Assembly (NCBI GenBank): GCA_934202965.1
Contig: CAKPYN010000007.1
Span: forward strand, 26,194 to 90,193
Origin: an uncultured Megasphaera sp.
GTDB taxonomy: Bacteria; Bacillota; Negativicutes; Veillonellales; Megasphaeraceae
Length of the DNA stretch: 64,000 nt
Direction of reading: 5' to 3'
A program made the position numbers and the translations under genes. Shown one piece after another: positions 24,498 to 34,310 of this stretch (positions are counted from its first letter, which is position 1; each line of letters opens with the position of its first letter). The notes under the pieces were generated by a model. The model was not told the DNA's origin. It was given only the letters and a program-made list of their open reading frames with translations, and ran no database searches.

Positions 24498-26588
24498 ATG
24501 AAATCACAGTCTTCTCAGACTGTAACGTATCCAGCCTTGCCGGAACTAACCATTCGCGGCATGGTCCTCGGTGCATTAATTACAGTTATTTTTACCGCTT
24601 CCAATGTATACTTAGGGTTAAAAGTAGGATTAACATTTTCCTCGTCTATCCCGGCTGCGGTCATTTCCATGGCTATTCTGCGCATGTTTAAACATTCTAA
24701 CATCTTAGAAAACAACATGGTGCAGACACAGGCTTCTGCTGCCGGAACATTATCCGCTATTATCTTTATCCTTCCCGGTTTATTAATGCTGGGCTATTGG
24801 CAGGGATTTCCCTTTTGGGAAACTCTCGTTCTGTGTGCCTGTGGTGGTTCATTAGGGGTTCTGTTTACGATTCCACTGCGGCGCGCTATGGTTGTCAACA
24901 GCGATCTGCCGTATCCAGAAGGCCGAGCAGCTGCAGAAATTCTAAAAGTTGGCAATGATCTTCGCCAAGCCAAAGAATCCCCCACTGACACAGCTAAAAC
25001 AGAAACAGGCATGAAAGATATCCTCGGTGGTACTGCCTTGGCTGGTTTTACAAGTTTATGTGCCAACGGGTTCCATATTTTTTCTGCTGAACTAAATCAC
25101 TGGATTATGCTGGGAAAAACATCGGTAACACAGCTGCCAATGGGATTTTCCATGGCCCTTCTCGGTGCAGGTTATTTAATCGGCATTGCCAGTGGGATTG
25201 CTATTTTAGTCGGAACGCTGCTAGCATGGGCTGTTTTTGTTCCCTATCTTACAAGTATTCTCTCACCGGCTGACGGCCAGACAGCTGCAGCATTTGCTAA
25301 CGCCGTTTGGGCACAAAAAGTCCGTTTCATTGGCGCCGGCTGCATTGGTATCGCTGCGGTTTGGACATTAATTCGTTTAGCTAAACCGGTTATAGACGGT
25401 ATTAAAATGTCTATTTATGCAATTCGCGACAACGACACGGCCGAAAAGAAAGCCTTACATCACACGGACATCGATATGTCCCCTAAATCAGTAGGGATGG
25501 TCTTTTTAGCTATCTTAATCGGCTTATTCGGCACGTTTTATTCCTTTGTCAGCGGTGCCGGATTGCCATTTTCGGTCTCCCTTATTTATATTGTTGTCGG
25601 CATTTTGATTGCTATTTTAATGGGGTTCTTTGTCGCCGCTGCTTGTGGATATATGGCCGGTCTTATCGGTACGTCTGCCAGCCCTATTTCAGGTATCGGC
25701 ATTTTAGGTATTTTGATTTCTTCATTAGTTGTATTAGCCATTAGTTCTTCCTTTGGCGTTTTTGCAACACCGGAAGGAACTAAATTTGCTACGGCACTGG
25801 CAATTTTCATTACCAGCGTTATTGTCAGCATTGCGTCTATTTCCAATGATAATCTGCAGGATCTTAAAACAGGTCATCTCGTAGGCGCTACTCCCTGGAA
25901 ACAGCAGGTCGCTTTGATTCTCGGTTCGATTATCGGTGCTTTTGCCATTGCGCCGGTCTTAAATTTATTATATCAGGCCTATGGGTTCACCGGTGCTATG
26001 CCGCGGGCTGGCATGGATGCTTCCCAAGCCTTGTCGGCACCACAAGCAACATTAATGACAACCATTGCGCAAGGTATTTTTAGCTCCAGCTTGGATTGGA
26101 ACTACATTTTACTCGGCATTGGCGTCGGTATCGTTGCCATCATTCTCGACTTGATTTTAACCAAGACGACAAAATCTCTGACATTGCCGCCACTGGCAGT
26201 TGGTATGGGTATTTATCTGCCACCGACATTGGAAATACCCCTCGTTATTGGTTCTGTCATGGGATATTTCGTTCATCGCTATCTCAAACGCCGTGCCGCT
26301 TTACGCAGTCCAGGCCATGAAGAAGAAGATGTAGAAGCATGTAGTCATCGCGGCGTCTTATTTGCGTCTGGTTTGATTGTTGGCGAAAGCTTGATGGGCG
26401 TTATCATTGCTATGCTGATCGTCGTATCTGTTACATCCGGCGGCAGTGAAAATCCGTTGGCTCTTGTCGGCAAAGATTTTAAATCCGTTGCCGATATATT
26501 AGGGCTAATCATGTTCATTGTATCTATTGTATTACTGGTTCGCCATATTATTACGACTAAATTCACACCGCAACATACACAAAAATAA
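24498..26588 (+). CDS. OPT-family oligopeptide transporter
   Basis: A 696-residue multi-spanning membrane protein with about 14-16 hydrophobic helices. The N-terminus LTIRGMVLGALITVIFTASN(VY) and the segment PYPEGRAAAEILK are hallmarks of bacterial OPT transporters, which take up oligopeptides or metal chelates with protons. AAGGAGG lies 8 nt before the ATG and an extended -10 (TGGTATAAT) at 24448-24453. The neighbouring dipeptidase PepD supports peptide uptake. A terminator follows, and then an IS30 insertion. Confidence 0.92.
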   Translation: MKSQSSQTVTYPALPELTIRGMVLGALITVIFTASNVYLGLKVGLTFSSSIPAAVISMAILRMFKHSNILENNMVQTQASAAGTLSAIIFILPGLLMLGYWQGFPFWETLVLCACGGSLGVLFTIPLRRAMVVNSDLPYPEGRAAAEILKVGNDLRQAKESPTDTAKTETGMKDILGGTALAGFTSLCANGFHIFSAELNHWIMLGKTSVTQLPMGFSMALLGAGYLIGIASGIAILVGTLLAWAVFVPYLTSILSPADGQTAAAFANAVWAQKVRFIGAGCIGIAAVWTLIRLAKPVIDGIKMSIYAIRDNDTAEKKALHHTDIDMSPKSVGMVFLAILIGLFGTFYSFVSGAGLPFSVSLIYIVVGILIAILMGFFVAAACGYMAGLIGTSASPISGIGILGILISSLVVLAISSSFGVFATPEGTKFATALAIFITSVIVSIASISNDNLQDLKTGHLVGATPWKQQVALILGSIIGAFAIAPVLNLLYQAYGFTGAMPRAGMDASQALSAPQATLMTTIAQGIFSSSLDWNYILLGIGVGIVAIILDLILTKTTKSLTLPPLAVGMGIYLPPTLEIPLVIGSVMGYFVHRYLKRRAALRSPGHEEEDVEACSHRGVLFASGLIVGESLMGVIIAMLIVVSVTSGGSENPLALVGKDFKSVADILGLIMFIVSIVLLVRHIITTKFTPQHTQK

Positions 26589-26600
26589 TGCGGTCATCGA

Positions 26601-26640
26601 AGATTTGTCTGATATGCTTTTTGTCAGGCAAATCTTTTTT
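26601..26640 (+). terminator. Terminator of the OPT gene
   Basis: GATTTGTCTGA and TCAGGCAAATC (one G-T pair) followed by T7. Confidence 0.85.
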
Positions 26641-26712
26641 TGACTAAAATTTTATTTTTCCATCCGCAAAAATATCTTTCTATCTGTTTTTCAGAATGTT
26701 ATAATCGTTGAT

Positions 26713-27892
26713 TGTAAAATGAAGTTGGACATCTGAATAAAAAAGCCCATGGCAGGATCTTTTTTGGTAGAATATAAATCGCCAAACCTATATTTACAAA
26801 GGAGACCCATACCATGGACAATTCTTATTCTACCATATCTTCCCATGTGAAAGGTAGTCATCTTTCATATGAAGACCGCATACTCATTCAGATTCGTCTC
26901 AAAAGCCGCTGCTCTATCCGGGCAATTGCACGTGAAATCGGCTGTTCACCCAGTACCGTTTCCAATGAAATAGCTCGTGGTTCTGTGGCGTTGTATCATG
27001 GCCGCGTTACCTGCTATAAAGCATCTGTCGGTCAGCAAACCTATGAGAACCACAGAAAGAACAGTTGCCGGCATTATGAGTATCTGAGCAAATCCGCATT
27101 TCTGGATTATGTGTTCAAGCATTTTACAGAAGATGGCTGGTCTCTAGATGCCTGTGTAGGCCGAGCCCTCTCAGAGGGTTCGTTTACCAAAGAACAGGTT
27201 GTTTGCACCAAAACGCTGTACCACTATGTTAATCTTGGCCTTTTACGCATCAAAAATTATACCCTGCCTGAAAAATTGAAACGTAAGACTAAGAAGCATA
27301 GATCTCACATGAATAAGAAAAAATTGGGACGCAGCATTGAGGATCGTCCCAAAGAAATCGAATCCCGTGAGGAATTTGGGCATTGGGAATGCGATCTTGT
27401 ATTAGGTTCCAAACCCAGGGATGACCAGGCCCTTCTTACCTTTGCTGAACGTAAAAGTCGTGAATTTCTGATAGTTCCTATTGCTGACAAGACAGCGGCG
27501 TGTGTCATGGCAGCAATGAAACAGATTCAGGAGGTCTACAGTGAACACTTCAGTGAGGTATTTAAAACGATTACAACGGATAATGGCTCTGAATTCGCAA
27601 ATCTTGCAGAACTAGAAAAGATAGCTGATACACTTGTCTACTATGCGCATCCGTATACCTCTTGTGATAAAGGTACCGTAGAACGGCATAATGGACTGAT
27701 CAGGAGATTCATTCCCAAGGGAAAACGGATAGATGACTTTACAAGTCAGCAGATTGCGAATGTAGAAATTTGGTGTAACTGTCTTCCCAGAAAAATTCTT
27801 GGCTATAGAACCCCAGATGAAATCTTCGAGGAAGAACTTGATCGAATTTACCAAATTACTGCCTAGTGGAAGGTGTCCAACTTGTTATTGCA
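26713..27892 (+). mobile_element. Intact IS30-family insertion sequence
   Basis: A 1,180-bp element with imperfect inverted ends at 26713-26734 and 27871-27892, sharing AAGTTGGACA(T/C)CT, flanked by AT on both sides (26711-26712, 27893-27894). That fits the 2-3-bp target duplication of the family. It lies between the OPT terminator and the PAP2 terminator, so it interrupts no gene. Confidence 0.85.
26814..27866 (+). CDS. IS30-family transposase
   Basis: A 350-residue DDE transposase. An N-terminal helix-turn-helix (CSIRAIAREIGCSPSTVSNEI) is followed by the integrase core with EFGHWECDLV (first Asp), ITTDNGSEF (second Asp) and KGTVERHNG (Glu). All catalytic residues are present and the frame is uninterrupted, so the element may be active. 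GGAGACC precedes the ATG. Confidence 0.95.
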   Translation: MDNSYSTISSHVKGSHLSYEDRILIQIRLKSRCSIRAIAREIGCSPSTVSNEIARGSVALYHGRVTCYKASVGQQTYENHRKNSCRHYEYLSKSAFLDYVFKHFTEDGWSLDACVGRALSEGSFTKEQVVCTKTLYHYVNLGLLRIKNYTLPEKLKRKTKKHRSHMNKKKLGRSIEDRPKEIESREEFGHWECDLVLGSKPRDDQALLTFAERKSREFLIVPIADKTAACVMAAMKQIQEVYSEHFSEVFKTITTDNGSEFANLAELEKIADTLVYYAHPYTSCDKGTVERHNGLIRRFIPKGKRIDDFTSQQIANVEIWCNCLPRKILGYRTPDEIFEEELDRIYQITA

Positions 27893-27927
27893 ATTTAGAA
27901 AAATAATAACAATATATACTGTTAACT

Positions 27928-27976
27928 AAAAAAGAAATGCAGGTAAAATGAGTTTACATTTTACCTGCATTTCTTT
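27928..27976 (-). terminator. Terminator of the PAP2 gene (bidirectional)
   Basis: GAAATGCAGGTAAAAT pairs perfectly with its inverted copy around an 8-nt loop, with T6 on the minus strand. Confidence 0.88.
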
Positions 27977-27985
27977 TCTCTTTCC

Positions 27986-28573
27986 TTACCACCGGCTGCG
28001 CCAACAACGAAATCCTTCCGCAATGCCATTACTGAACCATAATAATTGCGTAGCAAGCTGCTTTGCCAGCCCACTTTGACGAATCATGCCGGCACAACAT
28101 GCCCCCAATAAAAATCCGCCAATCACGTCGCTGATGTAATGGAGCCGGCAAACTACACGAGATGTACCGAGGACCAAACTCCAGAGCAGAAAAGGCACTC
28201 CCCAATTATTCTTTCGGCTTAACAAAATCAATGAAGCCGCCATGGCATTCATCGAATGATTACTGGGAAAAGATGCATTATCCTTATGCGGAATAAGCGG
28301 TAAATACTCTGCCTGTGCAATGAAAGGCCGCTTACGACACCAAATATGTCCCACAACAAAGGATATGCCGGAACCAACACTCACGGCAAATAAACAATAC
28401 AACAGCGTACGGCGCCGATAAAGCCGTTCTTGCAACGCACCGGGGCGAAACCATTCTATCATGCCGTAAATCAAAAACGCCAAATAGCCAAACCTAGCAA
28501 TCCATTTGAAAAGGGCTTGTACTTGCTCTCGATATCGTATCAGTTTGATAAATCCTATCCAAAGATATTTCAC
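27986..28573 (-). CDS. PAP2-family membrane phosphatase (undecaprenyl-diphosphatase-like)
   Basis: A 195-residue membrane protein with about five helices. The three phosphatase motifs are present: RKRPF, SFPSNHSMN (PSGH variant) and SRVVCRLHYISDVIGG with the catalytic His. Such proteins dephosphorylate undecaprenyl diphosphate or other lipid phosphates outside the membrane. GTG 28573 is the likely start (GAGGTG 6 nt before it); an in-frame GTG at 28582 lies within that site. Confidence 0.85.
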   Translation of the reverse strand: MKYLWIGFIKLIRYREQVQALFKWIARFGYLAFLIYGMIEWFRPGALQERLYRRRTLLYCLFAVSVGSGISFVVGHIWCRKRPFIAQAEYLPLIPHKDNASFPSNHSMNAMAASLILLSRKNNWGVPFLLWSLVLGTSRVVCRLHYISDVIGGFLLGACCAGMIRQSGLAKQLATQLLWFSNGIAEGFRCWRSRW

Positions 28574-28706
28574 AGCAGCCACCTCATTAAATCAGCATCT
28601 CTTATATATATTCCATGCTTACAGTATAGCAAAGGACCGTCATACGGCCTAGCAATTTTTTTTTAATCTACAATATTTCCTATTTTTTCGTATACATTCT
28701 AATACT

Positions 28707-28735
28707 TTGCACATGATACCTAAATTTATTATACT
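28707..28735 (+). promoter_or_regulatory. Promoter of the nhaC-like gene
   Basis: TTGCAC (28707-28712), 17 bp, TATACT (28730-28735). Confidence 0.6.
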
Positions 28736-28774
28736 ATTACACATTGATACATTATAATTCAAGGAGGCATTTGT

Positions 28775-30073
28775 ATGGTAGAAATACGCATTCTTGGCAT
28801 ATTTGCCTTTTTTCTTATTCTCAGTTTACTATGCCGTATATCATTACTTTGGGCATTATTAGCCGGGTTTATTTTATTTTTTTCTTATGGAATATATCGG
28901 CATCACTCGTTTCATGAAATGGTTAATCTTTCTTTTTCTGGTATTCATACAACAAAAACCGTATTAATCACCTTAGCCCTTGTAGGCATATTAACCGCTT
29001 CCTGGCGGATCTGCGGTACTATTCCATACATCGTATATTATGCAGCTCAATGGTGTCACCCAGCCTTTATGCTTACATCGGTCTTCTTATTGTGCGGTTT
29101 CATTTCGATGCTCATGGGCACTTCCTTTGGCACCGCCGCTACCATGGGTGTTATCTGCATGACCATGACCAACAGTATGCATATCCCTGCCGTATACGCC
29201 GGCGGTGCTATTTTAGCCGGTGTATATATTGGTGACCGCTGTTCACCTATGTCTACCAGTGCCTTACTAGTAGCAACGATTACCCATACAGATATTTTTA
29301 AAAACATGCTGCTCATGATAAAAACAAGTGCCGTTCCCTTGCTCATTTCTATCATCCTCTATACGGTCTTAGGGCTATCTCTCTCCTCTGCAGAAACAAC
29401 CGCTCATACAGCAGCTATTTTTAATCAGTACTTTACGCTGCACTGGGTAACGAGTATCCCTGCCATCTTGGTCGTTCTCTTATCGTGCTGCCGCATGCAT
29501 GTAAAATATATTATGCTCACTAGTATTTTAACGGCTGCTGTCATCGCGCATATATGGCAGGGCATGCGCATCGAAGCTATTCTTCAAGCGTTTTTCTTCG
29601 GCTTTCATCCGCACGATCCTCAATTAGCACAATTGTTGGATGGCGGCGGCTTCATATCTATGCTGCACGTATTAGCCATTATTATCATTTCCTCTAGTTA
29701 TGCCGGCATTTTTTCAGGTACCGGGTTTTTACAATCTATCCAAGATGCGATACATAAAATGAGTAAAAAAACATCTTCCTTTGGAGCTATTCTCCTAACG
29801 TCTGTCGTAACCAGCATGATTTCATGCAATCAAACATTGGCTATTATGCTTACCCATCAAATCTGCCGGCCTATTGAACCGGATGCACAGCGTATGGCTA
29901 TTGCTTTGGAAAACACTGCCGTTATTACCTCTCCCTTGATACCTTGGTCTATTGCCTGCTCTGTCGTCTTAGCTGTTGTGAATGCGCCCATGACCTCTAT
30001 CGGCCTCGCCTGCTATTTATACCTGCTTCCAGCATGGTGCTTGTATGTGGAACTACACAAACGCCAACACTAG
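28775..30073 (+). CDS. NhaC-family Na+/H+ antiporter
   Basis: A 432-residue transporter with about 11-12 helices. Motifs MGTSFGTAATMGV and GDRCSPMSTSALL are diagnostic of the NhaC family, which exchanges Na+ for H+ or, in some members, malate/lactate. CAAGGAGG precedes the ATG. It overlaps the convergent SDR gene by 4 bp at the 3' end. Substrate cannot be settled from sequence. Confidence 0.88.
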   Translation: MVEIRILGIFAFFLILSLLCRISLLWALLAGFILFFSYGIYRHHSFHEMVNLSFSGIHTTKTVLITLALVGILTASWRICGTIPYIVYYAAQWCHPAFMLTSVFLLCGFISMLMGTSFGTAATMGVICMTMTNSMHIPAVYAGGAILAGVYIGDRCSPMSTSALLVATITHTDIFKNMLLMIKTSAVPLLISIILYTVLGLSLSSAETTAHTAAIFNQYFTLHWVTSIPAILVVLLSCCRMHVKYIMLTSILTAAVIAHIWQGMRIEAILQAFFFGFHPHDPQLAQLLDGGGFISMLHVLAIIIISSSYAGIFSGTGFLQSIQDAIHKMSKKTSSFGAILLTSVVTSMISCNQTLAIMLTHQICRPIEPDAQRMAIALENTAVITSPLIPWSIACSVVLAVVNAPMTSIGLACYLYLLPAWCLYVELHKRQH

Positions 30074-30828
30074 AAAAAGCGGCAAAACCATAGGATAACC
30101 TCATTCGGAATCAAAGCGGTTATCATTCGCAAGAAAAAGGCCGGCCATCCCGGCGTGGAAACTCGTTTCCGTTTTTGAATATCCTGCCAAGCCTGGCGGG
30201 CTACTTTTTTTGTTGTACTCGCAAAAGGATAGTGTCGAAAATGATAGGTATGATTCGATGTATCTGCCAACGGAATAAATTCCGTATCCTTAACCCAATA
30301 GGGACAAACTGCCGTTACCGCAATGCCTTTCGCTTCCATTTCAACAGCTAAGGCTAAACTATAGTGATATAAAAAAGCCTTGGTTGCCGCATATACCGTA
30401 AAATACGGCAATGGCTGAAAGGATGCAACAGAACATACTTCTACAATATGACCGCCTGATTTCATATACGGCATACATAACCCAGTCATTGTCACGGCTC
30501 CTTCGCAATTAACACGTATCATTTGTTGCTGTTCTGCAATAGATATATCTTCAATCGCTCCCACACGACCCAATCCGGCTGCATAGATGAGGTACGACAC
30601 GACTGGTTTTTCCTTTTCTAATGCCTGTATAAGCGATTCAATTGTATCGGAATGGCAAATATCTCCCGAAAAAACGCGCACCGTTGTATGCGTTTGTTTC
30701 TGCAAGGCCAATAATCGGTCTTTACGCCGAGCTGTTACCCAAATTTCATCCAGACCAACCGCATCTAATAAGTATACAAATTCTCTGCCCAACCCGCTTG
30801 ATGCACCTGTTACTACAGCAATATTCAT
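30070..30828 (-). CDS. Short-chain dehydrogenase/reductase
   Basis: A 252-residue classical SDR with the cofactor motif TGASSGLG, YAAGLG in place of NAG, and the catalytic Ser-Tyr-Lys (CSVASF, YAATK). R-K residues after the second strand (TARRKDR) suggest NADP(H). A hydrophobic C-terminus (ALIPNEVILWFCRFF) may touch the membrane. Substrate unknown. It lies 10 bp downstream of the acid phosphatase-like gene and is probably co-transcribed with it. Confidence 0.88.
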   Translation of the reverse strand: MNIAVVTGASSGLGREFVYLLDAVGLDEIWVTARRKDRLLALQKQTHTTVRVFSGDICHSDTIESLIQALEKEKPVVSYLIYAAGLGRVGAIEDISIAEQQQMIRVNCEGAVTMTGLCMPYMKSGGHIVEVCSVASFQPLPYFTVYAATKAFLYHYSLALAVEMEAKGIAVTAVCPYWVKDTEFIPLADTSNHTYHFRHYPFASTTKKVARQAWQDIQKRKRVSTPGWPAFFLRMITALIPNEVILWFCRFF

Positions 30829-30838
30829 CCCATGTTCC

Positions 30839-32173
30839 TCACTTTTGGGCAGGTTTATCCGCTTTTTTTACTTTCTTTACCCGTTTCTGCGGTTGTTTCT
30901 TTTCCTGCTGCTGATTCGACGTTGTCGCAGTTGTCGCAATCGTCGTTGTATCAATCACTGTGCCATCATTCTTAAAAGCCGTCACGCGAAAGTCCTGCGG
31001 TTCGATTTGCAGTGTCAAATACATCGGCATATCTATCGGATTGTAGTACACGACATCCGTCGGTTTGCGTCGTGATCCATCCCAACTTTCCGTACCGGAA
31101 CGACCTGTTGCGATATAAACGGTTCCATCCGCTGCTTGTTGGTCATTTTTAATGGGAACCGTCCGTTCATAGCAATGTTCATGGGCTGTCAAAACAAGCG
31201 GCACTTGGTATTTATCAAAAATAGGCATAAAATACGTACCATTGACATCCATTTTCCCATCATACGGGCTATTCCATGGTGGACGATGCATCATGATAAT
31301 GAGTCGTTTTCCGTTCTGTTTTGCTTTCTTTAAGTCTTCATCCAGCCAGGATACTTCATTATGAAGCATATCCGGATCTTGTGCATGTAATTCTTCATAA
31401 TCCGTATTCAGCGATACATAATGAACATCGCCATAATCAAAAGAATACGTCAGGCGGCTTTGTCCCTTCGGACTGCCATAAGGGACAGCAAACAATGCTT
31501 TGTATGTATACGGATAGGCAAATTTCCATTCCATGCTATAGGCTTCATGATTTCCCAATACAGGCGCAAATGGTATATGACTGGTCAAAATATCGGCATT
31601 ATATTGCCAATCGCGCCATTGAAACCAAGCTTGCCCATTATCTGTCAAATCTCCCATATTTACAAAAAACGCCGCATCCTGGTTTTGATTCCAAGCTATT
31701 TGTGCTGTTTGCCCCCATACACTGTAGTCTACAGATTGGGAATCTCCAAAAATTAATACTTTATACTGGTTGAGATCTTTTTTTGTCGTCATAAAGGAAA
31801 ACCAGCCTGTTTCTTGGCCGTCCTCATTACCAATACGATATTCATACGTTGTATCCGGCTGTAAATGCTGCATATAGGCACCATATGTATACGGCGGGAT
31901 ATTATCAGCATCATATATAGGCGACCGCTTCGGTTCTGTAACATACGCACGCTGCATATCATCGGTTCCTTGTTGACGATATTCTACATAATACGTATAA
32001 TGAGGTTCATTGCTTTGCCACGATATGGTTTTACTCGTCGCACTGTCTTTAGAAATAAGTTGCGTTAAATTGTCTACGGAAAGCGGCTGCGCTGCTGCCA
32101 TCGTCATGCCCAATACACTCATCGTCATATATATACCAATACGCAATAAAAAACGTCGTTTGTTCATAGTCAT
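30839..32173 (-). CDS. Exported purple-acid-phosphatase-like metallophosphoesterase
   Basis: A 444-residue exported protein. A signal peptide (MNKRRFLLRIG to about residue 29, AAAQP) is followed by a fibronectin-like N-terminal domain (about 40-130) and a calcineurin-like domain. Metal motifs: IFGDSQS, NMGDLTDNG, VLGNHEAY, MMHRPPW and TAHEHCYER. The order fits purple acid phosphatases. A Lys-rich tail (KKQPQKRVKKVKKADK) ends the protein. Two close ATGs (32173, 32167) are possible. It should hydrolyse phosphate esters in the periplasm. Confidence 0.85.
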   Translation of the reverse strand: MTMNKRRFLLRIGIYMTMSVLGMTMAAAQPLSVDNLTQLISKDSATSKTISWQSNEPHYTYYVEYRQQGTDDMQRAYVTEPKRSPIYDADNIPPYTYGAYMQHLQPDTTYEYRIGNEDGQETGWFSFMTTKKDLNQYKVLIFGDSQSVDYSVWGQTAQIAWNQNQDAAFFVNMGDLTDNGQAWFQWRDWQYNADILTSHIPFAPVLGNHEAYSMEWKFAYPYTYKALFAVPYGSPKGQSRLTYSFDYGDVHYVSLNTDYEELHAQDPDMLHNEVSWLDEDLKKAKQNGKRLIIMMHRPPWNSPYDGKMDVNGTYFMPIFDKYQVPLVLTAHEHCYERTVPIKNDQQAADGTVYIATGRSGTESWDGSRRKPTDVVYYNPIDMPMYLTLQIEPQDFRVTAFKNDGTVIDTTTIATTATTSNQQQEKKQPQKRVKKVKKADKPAQK

Positions 32174-32301
32174 ATCAGTTCTTTCTTTTAATTTCTGCGA
32201 TTTTTATTGTAACGCATCAGGCACAATTTACAAGTTGCTTTTCCACTAAATACGCATACTTATTTTGTATATACATATACAAACTAGCAACTCCATGCAG
32301 A

Positions 32302-32520
32302 TTACCGATAATCGCATTTTTGGCACTGCGTCATGATTACTCCATCATTTTCCTTATAGAAAACACCCGCCCATTGGCAAATACGTTGTAAAATAGGAAC
32401 GACAGAGATTCCTTTTCCGTCAATGTGTATTCGACGCGCGGCGGAATTTCATCATACGAACGGCGGGTAATGAGATTATCTGCCATGAGTTGTTTTAATG
32501 TCGTCGCTAGTACGGCATCG
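32302..32520 (-). pseudogene. HxlR-family regulator remnant, N-terminus deleted and frameshifted
   Basis: Reading the minus strand from 32520 gives TDAVLATTLKQLMADNLI and RRSYDEIPPRVEYTLTEK, a typical HxlR winged-helix half. A one-base loss in the A-run near 32413-32416 then shifts the frame; after correction it continues ISVVPILQRICQWAGVFYKE to a stop at 32302. The first half of the gene is missing at about 32520, where another remnant begins on the other strand. Confidence 0.75.
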
Positions 32521-32777
32521 GTAAATTACATCGGATGTTAAAAAATATTCAGGCAAATGGGAAAATTGCCGTTTCTGCCTGCAATGCTCAAACATTTGAA
32601 GGATATCAAATCAAAGGTACAGCAGAATATATTACAAATGGCCCTATTGTCGATACATTTAAAAAAATCGTTGAAGACATGTTCAAAGGTGCCTGCACTG
32701 CCAAAGGTGCTCTCGTCATTACGCCGGAAACAGTCATTGTCACAGCACCTGGCCCGGATAATAAAAAAATTCTCTAA
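32520..32777 (+). pseudogene. Pyridoxamine 5'-phosphate oxidase-family protein, N-terminally truncated
   Basis: The frame from about 32520 encodes the C-terminal 80-85 residues of an FMN-binding split-barrel protein (FEGYQIKGTAEYITNG, MTAKGAL-like CTAKGALVITPETVIV, TAPGPDNKKIL). About 40 N-terminal residues are missing. The internal ATG at 32535 has no clear ribosome-binding site. It abuts the HxlR remnant head to head, as if a deletion removed the shared promoter and both gene starts. Confidence 0.75.
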
Positions 32778-32813
32778 CACTGCATTTACCGATTCACTCT
32801 TCCATAAAAAAAC

Positions 32814-32848
32814 AAAAAACCAGCAGCTATACAGCTGCTGGTTTTTTG
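32814..32848 (-). terminator. Bidirectional terminator between PNPOx remnant and CoA-transferase
   Basis: AAAAACCAGCAGC and GCTGCTGGTTTTTT, a 6-nt loop, with T-runs on both strands. Confidence 0.88.
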
Positions 32849-32857
32849 TAGTGTATA

Positions 32858-34204
32858 TTACATAGTAACTTTACTTGTCTTCGTCCAAATACCCATCTTT
32901 TCAGCATCTTTAATGAGTTCTTCACGAAAATCAGGATGAGCAATATTAATCAATGCTTCCGCACGCTGCCATGTTGATTTGCCTTTGAGGAGTGCTGCAC
33001 CATATTCTGTAACAATATATTGAACAGCAGAACGCGGGGTTGTAATAACAGAACCTGCCGGTAAGGTCGGTTTAATCAGGGATTCGACATGACCGTCCTT
33101 AAATTTACGCGTCGAATGTACGCAGATAAAACTCTTGCCGCCGTTGGAAGCGAACGCACCTTGTGCAAAGTCGAGCTGACCGCCGGTACCACTAATATGC
33201 TGATATCCAGCTGTTTCTGCATTGACCTGCCCAAAGAGATCCAAATCGATACAACCATTAATAGAAATAAATTTATCAATGCTGGCAACAACACCTACAT
33301 TATTAACATAGCTTACAGGCGCATTGAATACAATCTGGTTGTTGTCAATAAAGTCATACAACCGCTGCGTGCCGCCGGCAAATGCATAAATAATCTTACC
33401 TTTATCGAGGTTTTTATTACCTGTAATTTTACCAGCTTCATACAAGTCTACATAGGAATCCACCAACATTTCTGTATGACCGCTCAAATCTTTAACATCC
33501 GATTCTGCCAATTTAGCACCTACAGCGGACGGAATCCCTCCGATGCCGAGCTGCAATGTGCTGCCATTTTCAATCATTGGAATAATGTAGTCGGCGATTT
33601 TAGCATCCAATTCATTGCCCGGACGATTCGGAATCTGCGGCATAGCATGATTACTGCCTTCTACAACATAGTCTACATCAGCAATATTTAATTCTGTCTG
33701 ATATCCCAAGGCTTTTGGCATATTTGTATTGACTTCGACAATAATCTGTTTCGCTGCCTGAATTAATCCGCGCAGGTCGGATACTTGCGGCCCTAAGTTA
33801 AAGTTACCCCATTTATCCATCGGATGAACTTGGATAATCAATTTATCAATATTTTCCCAATATTTTGGCAGTTCATTGAAAAGCATAGGAATAAACCAGC
33901 AACGGCCGTCTTTATTCATTTTACGTTCAAACCCATTCATATGAGCTGTAGCAAAACGAACCTGGTCATTGGAATCACTGTTGCGGTACACAGCATATGG
34001 TTCATCTTTGACAACTGTCGTGGCAACAACTTCAATCCCCTTGAGTTCTTTAATGCGATTCCCCAAGGCAATATCAATATCATACGGCGCAGAACAACCA
34101 AGGCCATATGAAATACGGTCACCATCTTGAACTAATGCTGCTGCTTGTTCAGCTGTAATCAATTTTTGTTTGTACGCATCAGCAATTTCAGAAATTTTGT
34201 ACAT
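32858..34204 (-). CDS. Acetyl-CoA hydrolase/transferase family CoA-transferase (4-hydroxybutyrate/butyrate:acetate type)
   Basis: A 448-residue family I CoA-transferase of the Cat2/But/AbfT type. It exchanges CoA between acyl-CoA and acetate, here probably butyryl-CoA with acetate. Recognisable are LQLGIGGIPSAVG, the FGQVNAETAGYQ segment with the likely catalytic Glu, and GGQLDFAQGA. ATG 34204 has GGAGGAGG upstream; the frame remains open to 34243. It stands alone, in a genome that also carries acyl-CoA dehydrogenase, crotonase and a propionate-type CoA-transferase around 53-59 kb. The exact acyl specificity cannot be read. Confidence 0.88.
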   Translation of the reverse strand: MYKISEIADAYKQKLITAEQAAALVQDGDRISYGLGCSAPYDIDIALGNRIKELKGIEVVATTVVKDEPYAVYRNSDSNDQVRFATAHMNGFERKMNKDGRCWFIPMLFNELPKYWENIDKLIIQVHPMDKWGNFNLGPQVSDLRGLIQAAKQIIVEVNTNMPKALGYQTELNIADVDYVVEGSNHAMPQIPNRPGNELDAKIADYIIPMIENGSTLQLGIGGIPSAVGAKLAESDVKDLSGHTEMLVDSYVDLYEAGKITGNKNLDKGKIIYAFAGGTQRLYDFIDNNQIVFNAPVSYVNNVGVVASIDKFISINGCIDLDLFGQVNAETAGYQHISGTGGQLDFAQGAFASNGGKSFICVHSTRKFKDGHVESLIKPTLPAGSVITTPRSAVQYIVTEYGAALLKGKSTWQRAEALINIAHPDFREELIKDAEKMGIWTKTSKVTM

Positions 34205-34310
34205 CCTAAAAAACCTCCTCCAAATCATAAACCCACATTTCATGAAATAGATTCATATCTATAGTATAGCGCATTGCAAAGCAAAGTGATAGTGAAATTT
34301 ATAACAAAGA

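Noticed and set aside
33089..33691. 200-codon plus-strand frame opposite the CoA-transferase
   Set aside because: Shadow of the conserved minus-strand gene; no homology recognisable.
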